A stretch of DNA of 17,628 nucleotides from Thalassiosira profunda. Taxonomy: Eukaryota > Bacillariophyta > Thalassiosirophyceae > Thalassiosirales > Thalassiosiraceae. Positions 1 to 8,834 of the stretch are shown one piece after another; the first letter of the stretch is position 1; each line of letters begins with the position of its first letter. A program made the translations under genes and the position numbers. The DNA is taken from positions 1 through 17,628 of the forward strand of contig JALLAP010001143.1 of NCBI GenBank assembly GCA_036939355.1, in the 5' to 3' direction. The notes under the pieces were generated by a model, which ran no database searches, was not told the origin of the DNA, and saw only the letters and a list, made by a program, of their open reading frames with translations.

Positions 1-434
1 TAGGTATCCCCTCGGCCAATCAACTGCCACCGACTACAGCCCCTTTCGAGACGAGCATCTTGTGCGAAGTCTTTTATTTAGCACACCAGCTTTCCACATG
101 GTGGGAACTCTGATGATGTGTGACATCGTGCTCAGACAATTGTGTACGGAGGAATCACTACGTCACAAGCCCAAAAAGGGCAGTTCATTCCTCCCGAAAA
201 TGAGAAGGGGGCCGTCCCTTTTGCAAGCCGCATGCAACTTGCAATTTGTTGCGATCGGAACCGAAGCGATCGAGCGACAACACACTGTTGGGCAGTACTT
301 CGCGATTCGACGAACGCAGCGCACCGAAGACAATTTGTAGGGTTGCCTCCGCTGCAGCAGGCGGCCGAGTGCTATCGGATCCCTCGCCTAACGCGCGAGC
401 TCCGAGCCCAAGCAACAGGGAGAAGCGAAGGGCG
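1..434. other. Upstream region of the HSF gene, no gene seen
   Basis: This stretch precedes the first usable ATG of the HSF gene at 435. Open frames here are short and do not resemble a known family. I looked for heat-shock elements (alternating GAA/TTC at 5-bp spacing); the TTC/GAA groups near 184-198 do not have the right spacing. I see no clear TATA box, tRNA or repeat. It probably holds the promoter and 5' leader. Confidence 0.4.
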
Positions 435-2678
435 ATGCAGGAGATGCCCACCGCGTCCCTCCGCCTCCGGCCCCTTCCCCCCGCCCGCAAGACGACGATG
501 GACCCTGATCGCGTGATGGACCCGCCCGGCCTCGCCGCCGCGTCCTCCTTCGACGCCGACGCCTCCCAAGCCTCGTCGTCGCACGGCTCCAAATCAACTG
601 CCCTCTCCCCGAGCCGGGGGCGGAAGGCGAGCGACGCCTCCGCGCCCGGATCGGCCGGCGGTTCGGCCGGCGGCGCCCACGGCGGAGGCGACCGGCAGGC
701 GTTCCTCTACAGCCTCTACGACATATTGAGCATGCCCCACGCGTGCAGCCCCGTCAGCGGCGTCCCGTGAGTTCTGACGAGTGTTCGAATGATGTGCGAT
801 GTTATTGCGGAGGCCGTATGCGAATTGCTCGCGCCTCATATTGCAAACTGTGCCCATTGCAATTCGTCGTCGTCTTATTTCCACCGTCTCTCACGCGCCG
901 CCTTCTCTTCTCTCTTCCTCTTCACACATTGTGCTCATATGATGGGCACGCGACACGTCTTTGTGGCTTCGCATCTCCCTCAAACCCATCCTCCACTTAT
1001 CACCCTCCACATTCTCCAGGTACGAAACGATCGTGTCGTGGCTCCCCCACGGCCGCGGATTCGTCATCGGGGACAAGCCGCGGTTCGAGACGGAGGTGCT
1101 GCCGGCGTTCTTGCCGCACACCAAGTACGCCAGCTTCACAAGGAGGTTAAAGCGGTGGAAGTTCGTCCGGTGAGTTTGATTCGTATGTGATGGATGGGGG
1201 TGCTGCTCGTTTGGCTTGGGAGGGGGGGCGGTTGGTATTGGCGGGATGGGGAGTGCATTCCGAACGTTTTGTCAGTTGTCAGTTGTGTGCACATCTTGTG
1301 CGTCGGGCGGCCATTGTGTTTCTTCGCCTGAGTGTGCACGTCTTGGCACATCTTGTGCACTTCTTGTGCACATCTGTCAACAACCAGCAAAGTCTGCAGT
1401 GTCTTTGCAATTGAACGGCACCTCCGCTCGAACGCGAATGTGGGATTGCTACCTCTCGAGCCCACTCTTCTTATCCGATAACCCTCGACTCACACCTCTC
1501 TGCTCTCTCCATCCCATTCTCCCTCCAAACCACATTACAGAGTCTCCAGCGGCATCGAGATGGGATCGTACTACCACCCCCACTTCCAGCGGGGGAAGCC
1601 CCATCTCGTCCACCTCATCAACACCACCGACGCCCCCGCGGGGCGGGAGTCCCTCGTCCCGTCCTACGCGGCGTATCCCAGCGGCGGCTCCGACGAGGCC
1701 TCGCAGGGCAAGAAGCGGGGCGGGGGCGGCGACCGGATGTTCGCCGCCATTTGCAACCCGTACGCGGGCCTGGGCGCGGAGGAGGGGCTGGGCCTCGACA
1801 ACGACGGCGAGGAGGAGGAGGAGGCCGGGAAGAAGAAGAGAAAGACCAAGGCAGCAGACGAGGACGTCCAGGACTTCCCCCAGCTCATGCGCAAGATCTC
1901 CAAGGTGAAGCGGCAGGAGAACGCGGCCGCGAGGCGACGGCGAGAGGCGATTCGGTCCGGGTCCGGCGGCCTCGATCCGTCGACGGCCATGGGCATGGGC
2001 GCCGTGGGTGCCATGGGGGCGGGCTACGCGCCGTACCCCTCCCTGGCGTCGACGGGCGTCCACCCCACGGCGTCCGGGATGATGCCCATGGGCGGCATGG
2101 GGGGCATGGGATCGGGCTTCATGGCCATGACGCCGAGGTATCCCCAGCCGCCGGCTGCCGAGGTCGCCGACGCCATGATGTCGCAGATGCAGTCTTCCGC
2201 GTACCGGTCACAGTACCATCCCTCCGCCGAGGCGCGGATGATGATGGGCCTGGGAGAGGGCGGCCTCGGCAGAGGGATGGGTGCAGGGCTCAGCGGAGGT
2301 GCTGGCGCGTGGAACCCCGCGCTGGCCGGCACGGCGAGCCAGCGCGAGGCAGCGTGGCGACAGCAGCAGGCAGAGAGCGGGATGGGCGGCGTGTACGACG
2401 GAAGCAGCAACGCCACGGCTGCAGCCAGCACTGACAGTGCGCTGGGCACATTTGCGTCGAAGCTCCCGCCCTCACCAAGCCCCACGCCGGAGCCCTACTA
2501 TCCAGGCGACTCGTCGCACCATCCGGGCTACTCGTCGCAGGCGTCGTCTGGGATGTACGGTGGAGAAGGCACGCTGAGCGATGCGGAGCGCATGTGGATG
2601 CTGCGGCGAGAGCAGGAGCAGATGCTGCAGAGGGAGCTGATGATGCGGAAGCAGGACCCGTCAGGGAAGAGAGATTAG
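435..2678 (+). CDS. Heat-shock-factor-type DNA-binding protein, three exons
   Basis: Probable nuclear transcription factor of the HSF family. Exons are 435-766, 1020-1169 and 1541-2678. Introns 767-1019 and 1170-1540 start GTGAGT and end CCAG and ACAG; both junctions are phase 2 and restore one frame of 539 residues. The HSF DNA-binding domain spans about residues 87-187 and is visible only after splicing: FLYSLYDIL (helix 1), IVSWLPHGRGFVI, VLPAFLPHTKYASF, the recognition-helix region SFTRRLKRWKF, then YYHPHFQRGKPHL. After it come an acidic run, a probable nuclear localisation signal KKKRKTK and a basic stretch near KVKRQENAAARRRRE. The C-terminal half is low complexity, rich in Gly and Met. 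I see no hydrophobic heptad (HR-A/B) trimerisation region. The start is the first ATG in frame; ATGs at 444 and 498 are alternatives. Expanded HSF families in diatoms are established knowledge; the target genes are unknown. Confidence 0.87.
1289..1377 (+). repeat. Short tandem repeat in HSF intron 2
   Basis: Within intron 2 (1170-1540) there is an 11-bp unit close to GCACATCTTGT. Four adjacent degenerate units lie at 1336-1345, 1346-1356, 1357-1367 and 1368-1377, with one isolated copy at 1289-1299. It is non-coding by the splice model. Apart from this, the 371-bp intron shows only a pyrimidine-rich 3' end. Confidence 0.6.
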
Positions 2679-2871
2679 GAGAACTGAATGTACAAGATGG
2701 TCTGTGGAGTTGGCAAATTATTGCTATAATAGGCAGTACGAGTGTTAGTAAAACACTGAGATCGTGCACGTAGCTACTCTTAATGCTGATGTTGTTCTCT
2801 CCTACGATAATTCCTATTGGCAACAAAAAGCATCTTGCGACCGGTATTGTCTCGCACATGCTGGTTGTACT
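2679..2871. other. Convergent 3' intergenic region with a small hairpin
   Basis: This holds the 3' ends of two genes transcribed toward each other, the HSF from the left and the phosphoglycerate mutase from the right. A perfect 6-bp inverted repeat with a 5-nt loop (AGTGTT at 2741-2746, AACACT at 2752-2757) lies in it. No canonical AATAAA signal is seen on either strand. Confidence 0.4.
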
Positions 2872-5800
2872 CTACGCTGCCACCGGCTCTTTGGCTTTGC
2901 TCGCGTCCTCTTCCACCGCCACCGACGCCTGCTGCTCCATTTGAGTGAAGAAATCGTCGTCCAGCTCGCAGGGACGAAACAAATACTGAGCGGCGGGACC
3001 AAAGTCGTGCACTTCCATCGGATCCCTCCCGCTTCCGTCGTCCAGCAGCGTGATGCATTTCCTCTTGACGTTGTACACCAGAGGCAACCCGTTCGGAAGG
3101 TGAAGCTGATTCATCGCCTCTTCCGGTATCTCACACAGGTGCATCAAAACGCCCCGAATGGCATTCTCGTGGCTGGTAATGAGGACGCGCTTGCCCTTGT
3201 TCACCGCCTCCGGCACGATCCTCTCCGTGTAGAACGGAATCGAGCGCGCCATGCAGTTCGACAGCGACTCCGCCTTGGGAAATTTCCTGTGGATCTGGAC
3301 CTCCCTGGCCTCGATGCTCCGATTGATCGTTTCCGTCATCGAGATGCGGAGGTCCTTCACATACTTTGTTCGCTTGTAGTCGTTCCCAGGGTAGCTCAGC
3401 GAGTACGACGATACAGGTGGCGGTTGGATCGTGAAGCCGCGGCGCCATCTGCTCCAAGACAGGTTCCGTCAGAGCCATCGTACGAAACAACAATCAGGCC
3501 AGGACCAGAGCGCACTTACTTTTTCAGCTGATCTTCGCCATACTCGTTGGCAATCATCTGTTTGCTTTTGCCGGTCAATGCTCCATACATGCGCTGTGAA
3601 AGGAAAGGAAGTGACGCAACGATCAGACAACATGCAATCGGAAGGGCGAAGAGTCGATCACCAGCGCACCTCATTCAGCCTCCAACTCTTGACCATCGGG
3701 AGCCACGACATGTCCAGCTCGTCCATGCAGTACCACGCTGTTTCAATTGCCCTGACCAACCAGCTCGTATACACCACGTCAAACTCAAATCCGTGGAGCT
3801 TGAGCAGCCGGCCGGCATTTTTTGCATCCTCCACGCCGTCCGGCGCCAGCGGCGGATCCTCCCATCCCGTGAACAGCCCAAGGTTGTTGTGCGGCGTCCT
3901 GCCGTGGCGGATAAAGACGACGACCGGGTCCTTCGATTCGCCCATCTTGACGATGCCCGGAGACGATTCGCTCGCCTTTTGGATGTTCAGCATGACCTCC
4001 GCCTCGGGCTTGCCCTCGAAGAATTCCTCAAATTCGGAATCCACGCCCTCCTCGATGGGCGTTCCAGGGTCGCCATTGGTGCTTGTGACAATCAGCTGCC
4101 CGTCGTCGTTCGGGTTCACCATCGATGCAACATCCGCAGACCCAGTCGCGGTCTGCTCCTCCTTCAATTTCAGCAACGAGTCCTCCAGCGTGCTGACGCG
4201 ATCGACCTCCACAGTCTGGCCGAACGATCCGGGCACGACGCTCTCCCACTCCTCGCGACGCTTCAGCGCTTCCTGCAGCAGCCCCGGCTTCTCGAGGAAA
4301 ATGCCCGAGGTGTGGGCCTGCGATATCTTCCCCTCGGCCGGCGGTAGGGGCTTCATCTCAGAATCGAATTTGTAGACAAAGGGAATGCCTCCGGGCATGG
4401 ACACCTCCTTGATGTCCTCTTCGCCAATGTCTTTCGCACAGAGTGAAATGTGTCAGCATACGAAAGCAAATCGACTGAATCCATCGAGAGTCCATCGAGT
4501 GGAACTCACCATCGATCACCTTCATCAGCCCACGGAGAGTGTTGGTGTGCGCCACCACCAAGACCGTGTTCCCCTGCTCGATCTCCTTCCGGATGCCATA
4601 CTCCCACAGCGGGCGAGCTGTTCGCAAATACGGCGTCAGTATCCGATACACACCACATAAGCTAATGATTGATAGTGCAACAGAGCGCCGCCAACCCCCA
4701 AAACTCACCGCGCTCCATGCAGTCCATCAGGCTCTCTGTCAGCGGGATCTGCTCCTCGGACAGGTCCTCGTACCGCCGGTCGTTCCCGGGGTAGTACGGA
4801 TCGTCGCGCTTCATGGGCGGCGGCCGGGCCTTGAGGGAGTTGCGCCTGTCCAAGTGCAAGTGAGGCGCTGTTAGTATTCCATACAAACGCAACCCGCATT
4901 CAAGGGGCACCGCTCTCTTTCCACTTCTCTCCGCTGGCAAACCACTCACCACGCCTGCACCACGTCCACGCCGAGCACCTTAGCGGCCGCCATCTTGGAC
5001 AGCCCTGTCAACCCGCCGTAATTCCGCTCGTTCAGCCGCCAGGATTTGTAGACGGGCAAGTACGGCGCCGAGATGGCGTTGAGGAGGGTCCACGTCGACT
5101 TCACCGCGCGCTTGAGGCGGGAGGTGAAGACCACGTCGGGCTCGTAGCCCTCGGAGAGGAGGAGTCTGCGTGGAGGGAACACATAATGTGTTGAGGTTGG
5201 ANACCACGTCGGGCTCGTAGCCCTCGGAGAGGAGGAGTCTGCGTGGAGGGAACACATAATGTGTTGAGGTTGGATGCGAACGTTGATTAATAGTGCGGAT
5301 AGCAGACGAATGCGCAAGGGCCGCGAAACACAGTATGAATGCCAGACAGTGCAAGCGAATCATCAAAATGCCAGACAATCCTTGCAAAGAAACGTCCGCT
5401 CCATTATTATTCGGTCCGCCCCCGCGGAATCTTTCGTGCACATCACATGCACATCAAACGAACTGAAACAATGCATAAACGCAACTCACCGTCCCGCGTG
5501 CTCGATCTCGAGCACCCCCTCCCGGACCAAATCCGGATCCGCCCACCCCGTGAACTTCCCCGTCCGCGTCCACTCGCTCTCCCCGCACCGCAGCAATATC
5601 AGCGCCCCCGGCTTCTTCGCCTTCCCTCCCAGCGCCTTGTCGATGCCCGCGACTTTGCCCGCCGCCCTGCCGGCCAATTTGAACGGCGCCAGCAGCGCCG
5701 ACTGCCACTTGGGCCGGGCGTCGACAATCGCATACTGCGACGATTCGTCGTTCACGGCCTGGCGTTCCTCGTAGGGGGAGAGGCAGCGGGAGTATTGGTC

Positions 5801-5956
5801 GATGGTGTTCTCCTCGCTGGGGGCGTCGGTGTCGAGCGAGGAATGGAGCGAGCTGCTGAAGGAGGAGGATGGAGTTTGAACGAGAGGGGCGGGCGGGGCG
5901 AAGGCCCCGCCGGAGGCGACGGCGAGGAGGGCTAGGAGGGGACGGAGCGGCTGCAT
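2872..5956 (-). CDS. Tandem-fused phosphoglycerate mutase, plastid-type presequence, seven exons
   Basis: Cofactor-dependent phosphoglycerate mutase family (dPGAM; 3-phosphoglycerate/2-phosphoglycerate interconversion), with two mutase domains in one 779-residue protein. Exons: 5956-5490, 5165-4950, 4845-4709, 4617-4510, 4430-3670, 3593-3520, 3448-2872; all six junctions keep frame. The N-terminus has a hydrophobic core then SGGAFAPPAP, an ASAFAP-like motif with Phe after the predicted cleavage site, followed by a Ser-rich stretch. In diatoms this marks plastid import. Domain 1 (about 118-340) reads LLRCGESEW: Cys124 sits where the phosphorylated His belongs. Glu202 (RLNERNYGG) and His297 (VVAHTN) are kept, and the 124/202/297 spacing matches E. 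coli 11/89/184. An acidic linker (about 345-475) follows. Domain 2 (about 476-735) has an intact RHG (His485), Glu563 (RLNERMYG) and His681 (ITSHEN), with about 23 extra residues before the last His. Domain 2 is therefore the likely active unit; domain 1 may be regulatory or structural. Intron 1 contains an assembly join at 5202. Confidence 0.9.
5130..5274. repeat. Perfect 72-bp direct duplication around an N, likely assembly join
   Basis: Positions 5130-5201 and 5203-5274 are identical over 72 bp and separated by the single N at 5202. The duplicated block covers the first 36 coding bases of PGAM exon 2 plus the end of the preceding intron. The left copy gives the working acceptor (exon from 5165). 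Using the right copy would break the frame. The simplest reading is two overlapping contig ends that were not merged, so the true intron would be about 251 bp rather than 324 bp. Confidence 0.85.
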
Positions 5957-6320
5957 CGTTTGTTGTGTTTGTTTGAGCGTCGCCAGTCGCCAAGCTTGCA
6001 AATTGCAGATCGATCAACGAAGATATTAGTGGCCTTGTGACGTTCACAAGTCACAGCGGGGAACATGAATGTCATAAACAGCTGCCGGAAATACTCGCAA
6101 AGCGAAGCTTTTGGTTGAGAGCTCGATCTGATCGGCGCGGCTGCGGGCGACGCCCTCGCACACGATCCAAGCGTGCGCCGCCGGGAAGGGCCAACGCATC
6201 GGCGGAAGGGCAGGTGCAGGCTTACGCCAGTGAAATACAATCCAACTAAAGTTTATCGATCTGTACAACACAAAAGCAGACGCTTACGAGCTTCACGGAG
6301 GCACACGAAAGAGACGACGC
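5957..6320. other. Intergenic region between the secreted-protein gene and the PGAM gene
   Basis: Both flanking genes are on the minus strand, so this 364-bp stretch holds the 3' end of the secreted-protein gene (stop at 6321-6323) and the promoter and leader of the PGAM gene (start at 5956). No further gene is supported. A palindrome at 6034-6050 is listed separately. Confidence 0.45.
6034..6050. promoter_or_regulatory. Palindrome with TGACGT core upstream of the PGAM gene
   Basis: CTTGTGACGTTCACAAG has perfect 7-bp arms around a 3-nt centre and contains TGACGT, the core of CREB/ATF-type bZIP sites. It lies about 80 bp upstream of the PGAM start codon. TGACGT elements mediate CO2/cAMP responses in Phaeodactylum tricornutum; use here is inference. 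A chance match is possible. Confidence 0.35.
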
Positions 6321-8144
6321 TCACGAGCATTGGAACGGAATGAGATCCGCTTCCAGGAAGGCACATCCGCGGTCGTTGCTCATGCAATAGCCCACCACAA
6401 CCAAGTCCTCTTGGGGACCAAACGCCTGCCCCAACCCCAAGTAGAAGGCGCACGAGGTATGAATACGGAAGTCCCCGTTGGCGTCGCAATACTGAGGGTG
6501 CGGTGCGCACGCGGTACCATTGAAGAGGGGATTTCCGTACCCCTTGACGATCACCTCTGGCTGGATATCGCAAGAGCCATCGTCCGGGCGCGACACGTTG
6601 AAGTGCCCATCGGCTCCCCTCGTGACGTTGAAGATGTCACAACCAGACAACTCGATCGTGAGGTAATCGTAGTCGCAGGGCGCTGCCAAGAGTAGAGACG
6701 TTGGCTTCGGGCGGAATGCCTGATTGCCATCGTACAAGCAGTTGGCCATGCAGTTTGACCCGGTACAATTCTCCACGCAGTACCCGCATGCGCATTCGTC
6801 CGGTTCAGCGTATTGCCCCGGATCGAGGGTACATTCGCCATCGCGGCACACCTTCGCCTGGCAGACGCCGAGGCTGGTATCAAGGCAGGACGTGGACGAT
6901 TCGTTGCCCGGAACCTGCGATGCATTGTGCTGATAGACGAACCGGAACATGAGAAACATGCAACGACGCGACGAGAACTAACACAGCATATGAGCCCCCA
7001 ACGCATCGCTCACCTCGCAGATCGGGAGAAGCGCCGTAGGAACCGTTGGAAAGACACTGAGGGCGGGCGGAAGGCTCAACGACGGCCGGCTCGACGAAGG
7101 CCAGCTCGACGGAGCGCTCGTCGGCGAGGGCGAAAGGCTCGTCGATGGCCCGCCCGAAGCCGGGGGTTGGCCCCCGGGGAAGCCGGTAGGGAGCGCGGTG
7201 GGATTGGCCGACGGAGAGGACGAAGGCTGGCTTGACGGCCAGCCCGTGGGATGCGCTGAAGGACGTTCGGACGGCTGGCTCGAGGGTTGGACCGACGGCC
7301 ACGGCGAGGGCTGAGAGGATGGCGCCGAAGAGGGTTGGGCGGACGGCCACGGAGAAGGCCGAGCGGACGGCGTCGAAGAGGGCTGAGCGGATGGCCACGG
7401 CGAAGGCTGAGAGGATGGCGTCGACGAGGGTTGGCTCGAGACCGGCTCGGGCGATGGAAGGCCGAGGCAGGCGCAAGGCGTTGGGGGCGCCGAAGAAATG
7501 GGCGGCGGGGATGGGGTTGGGGTTGGCTGCGTGTATCGATGAGAGCATAGGTATGATATGAGCACATATGATGTGAGCGCGTATGATAGGTACTTATGAG
7601 ACCATCATAGAATGCCACTTACCGCATCTGTCGGCGGATCGGTGGACGCAACGGCATCTCCACACTCCCTCGAGACCTTATCCCACGTGCATCCGGCCGG
7701 GTCATCGGCGCAATCCTTCGACTTGGTGTTCGACGAACACAGCCTCCGAACGAGACGTCGCTGCTGGCTGTTGCAGGCGCAAGCTGTCGCGTCAAAGCAG
7801 AAACGAGCCGGATCGTCGGAGCACATCCCCGCGCCCGGCGGGGGCGTCGGCGGCGTGGGAGGGGGCGTTGTGGGAGGCGGCGTCGCCTGCAGCGTCGGTG
7901 GGGGCGTCGGAGCATCGACCGGAGGCGGCGTAGTCGGTGGGTCCACGCATCGCCCGCCGCTCCAGTTGCACTCGGCCGGACAGTCTTGCTTCTTGGCGCC
8001 AGTTGGGCAGCCGACGAGGCGCCGCTGGCTGGCGTCGACGGCCCTGCCGCGGACGCCTCCAAAGCGGGCGGCGGCGGCGAGGTGCGATGGAGGCATTGCA
8101 ACGGTGGCGAAGACGCCGAGGGCGAGGTTGGCGAGGAGCTTCAT
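6321..8144 (-). CDS. Secreted Cys-rich protein with PSxx tetrapeptide repeats, three exons
   Basis: I do not recognise a characterised family. Exons are 8144-7623, 7526-7014 and 6914-6321, giving 542 residues; introns of 96 and 99 bp are both phase 0 (GTAAGT...GCAG and GTGAGC...GCAG). The start MKLLANLALGVFATVA gives a signal peptide. Two related Cys modules follow: C46-C55-C59-x-W61-C66 and C136-C145-C152-x-W154-C161, each preceded by SQRRLV or SQQRRLV, so this looks like an internal duplication. They are separated by a Pro/Thr-rich spacer (about 69-103). Exon 2 is almost entirely Pro/Ser repeats. Exon 3 (346-542) is a Cys-rich domain with motifs such as CACGYC and NCTGSNC and several N-glycosylation sequons. 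There is no second membrane segment, so it is probably extracellular: a cell-wall or surface protein is the natural inference, but the function is unknown. Confidence 0.75.
7167..7430 (-). repeat. 22 tandem P[S/T]xx tetrapeptides in the secreted protein
   Basis: The encoded protein has Pro every fourth residue for 22 units: PSST, PSSQ, PSPW, PSAQ and so on to PTGF and PGGQ. A higher-order 16-residue (48-bp) period is visible, since PSPW recurs three times at that spacing followed by PSAQ or PSVQ. Similar Pro/Thr/Ser repeats are common in diatom extracellular proteins. Open frames on the opposite strand here come from the repeat. Confidence 0.8.
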
Positions 8145-8834
8145 CGTGCCTGTTGAAAGTGGCTGGTTGGAAAAATTATGGCACGGTTGCCAACCGGGCG
8201 AGCGCGGCAAGCAATATCTAACAACGCCAACCATCTCGGGGCGAGGAGCACCGAGTTGGTTGCAACAACCAACATCGTCCACGACAGGAGAGTTGGTCTT
8301 GGGGAAATGTCGCTAACAAAACTGTCATTTGTCCAGGCTGGTCCTACTGTACCGGTTCCTCTGTTGACTGTGATCTTGGGGTATCGTACAACAAATCAAC
8401 GACAAATCACCACATATCGCGCGAAGGAAAATGTCCGAGGAGGACATTTCAGAAACTCCAACTATGTAACGAGCACAGCGACATGTAGGAGATCCGTCTT
8501 GGCTTGGTCTTGGGCTCCAGTTGTCCAGTTGCCGTTGAGGCGAAATATCCAGCCCCCCCTCTCTCTAGGGCATGCAGCTGCCAGAGGCATACGATAGTTG
8601 CAAAGTGTTTGTACATATCTCAAAATCGGTAGCTTTGCTTGAGAGCGACCGCTGCCCGACCTCTCTCTCTGAGTTGGCCTTACGAATTCGTTTGAGACTC
8701 TTGTTTGGATGAGGCGCGGAGGGGATTATCTTTATCTTGTGGATGGAGAGGTTTGGTATCGTACATTGAACAGATTTCTAGCATTAGGTGGGGGGCACAA
8801 ACTTGGCCTCGCATTCGTCCACTCCAAATGGAAC
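8145..8834. other. 690-bp intergenic region, no gene seen
   Basis: It lies between the start of the secreted-protein gene and the stop of the truncated PHD/U-box copy, both on the minus strand. Short open frames here show no recognisable family and no splice-linked continuation. It should contain the promoter of the secreted-protein gene and the 3' UTR of the U-box gene. The stretch 8802-8834 matches 11159-11190 downstream of the other copy. Confidence 0.45.
8429..8449. repeat. 8-bp perfect inverted repeat
   Basis: AAATGTCC (8429-8436), loop GAGGA, GGACATTT (8442-8449). It is about 285 bp upstream of the secreted-protein start and about 390 bp past the U-box stop. It could be a protein-binding site or a transcript hairpin; there is no direct evidence for either. 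Confidence 0.4.

Noticed and set aside
184..205. TTC and GAA groups as a heat-shock element before the HSF gene
   Set aside because: The groups are not at the 5-bp alternating spacing required for an HSE.
1900..1960. Basic stretch of the HSF protein (KVKRQENAAARRRRE) as a bZIP basic region
   Set aside because: Spacing of the conserved Asn and Arg does not fit the bZIP signature and no leucine heptads follow.
5203..5317. Second partial copy of PGAM exon 2 as a real duplicated exon
   Set aside because: It is identical to its neighbour over 72 bp including intron sequence, adjoins an N, and would break the frame. An assembly artefact is far simpler.
7232..7561. Arg-rich plus-strand open frames opposite the secreted-protein gene
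   Set aside because: They are antisense images of the PSxx repeat, with no family features.
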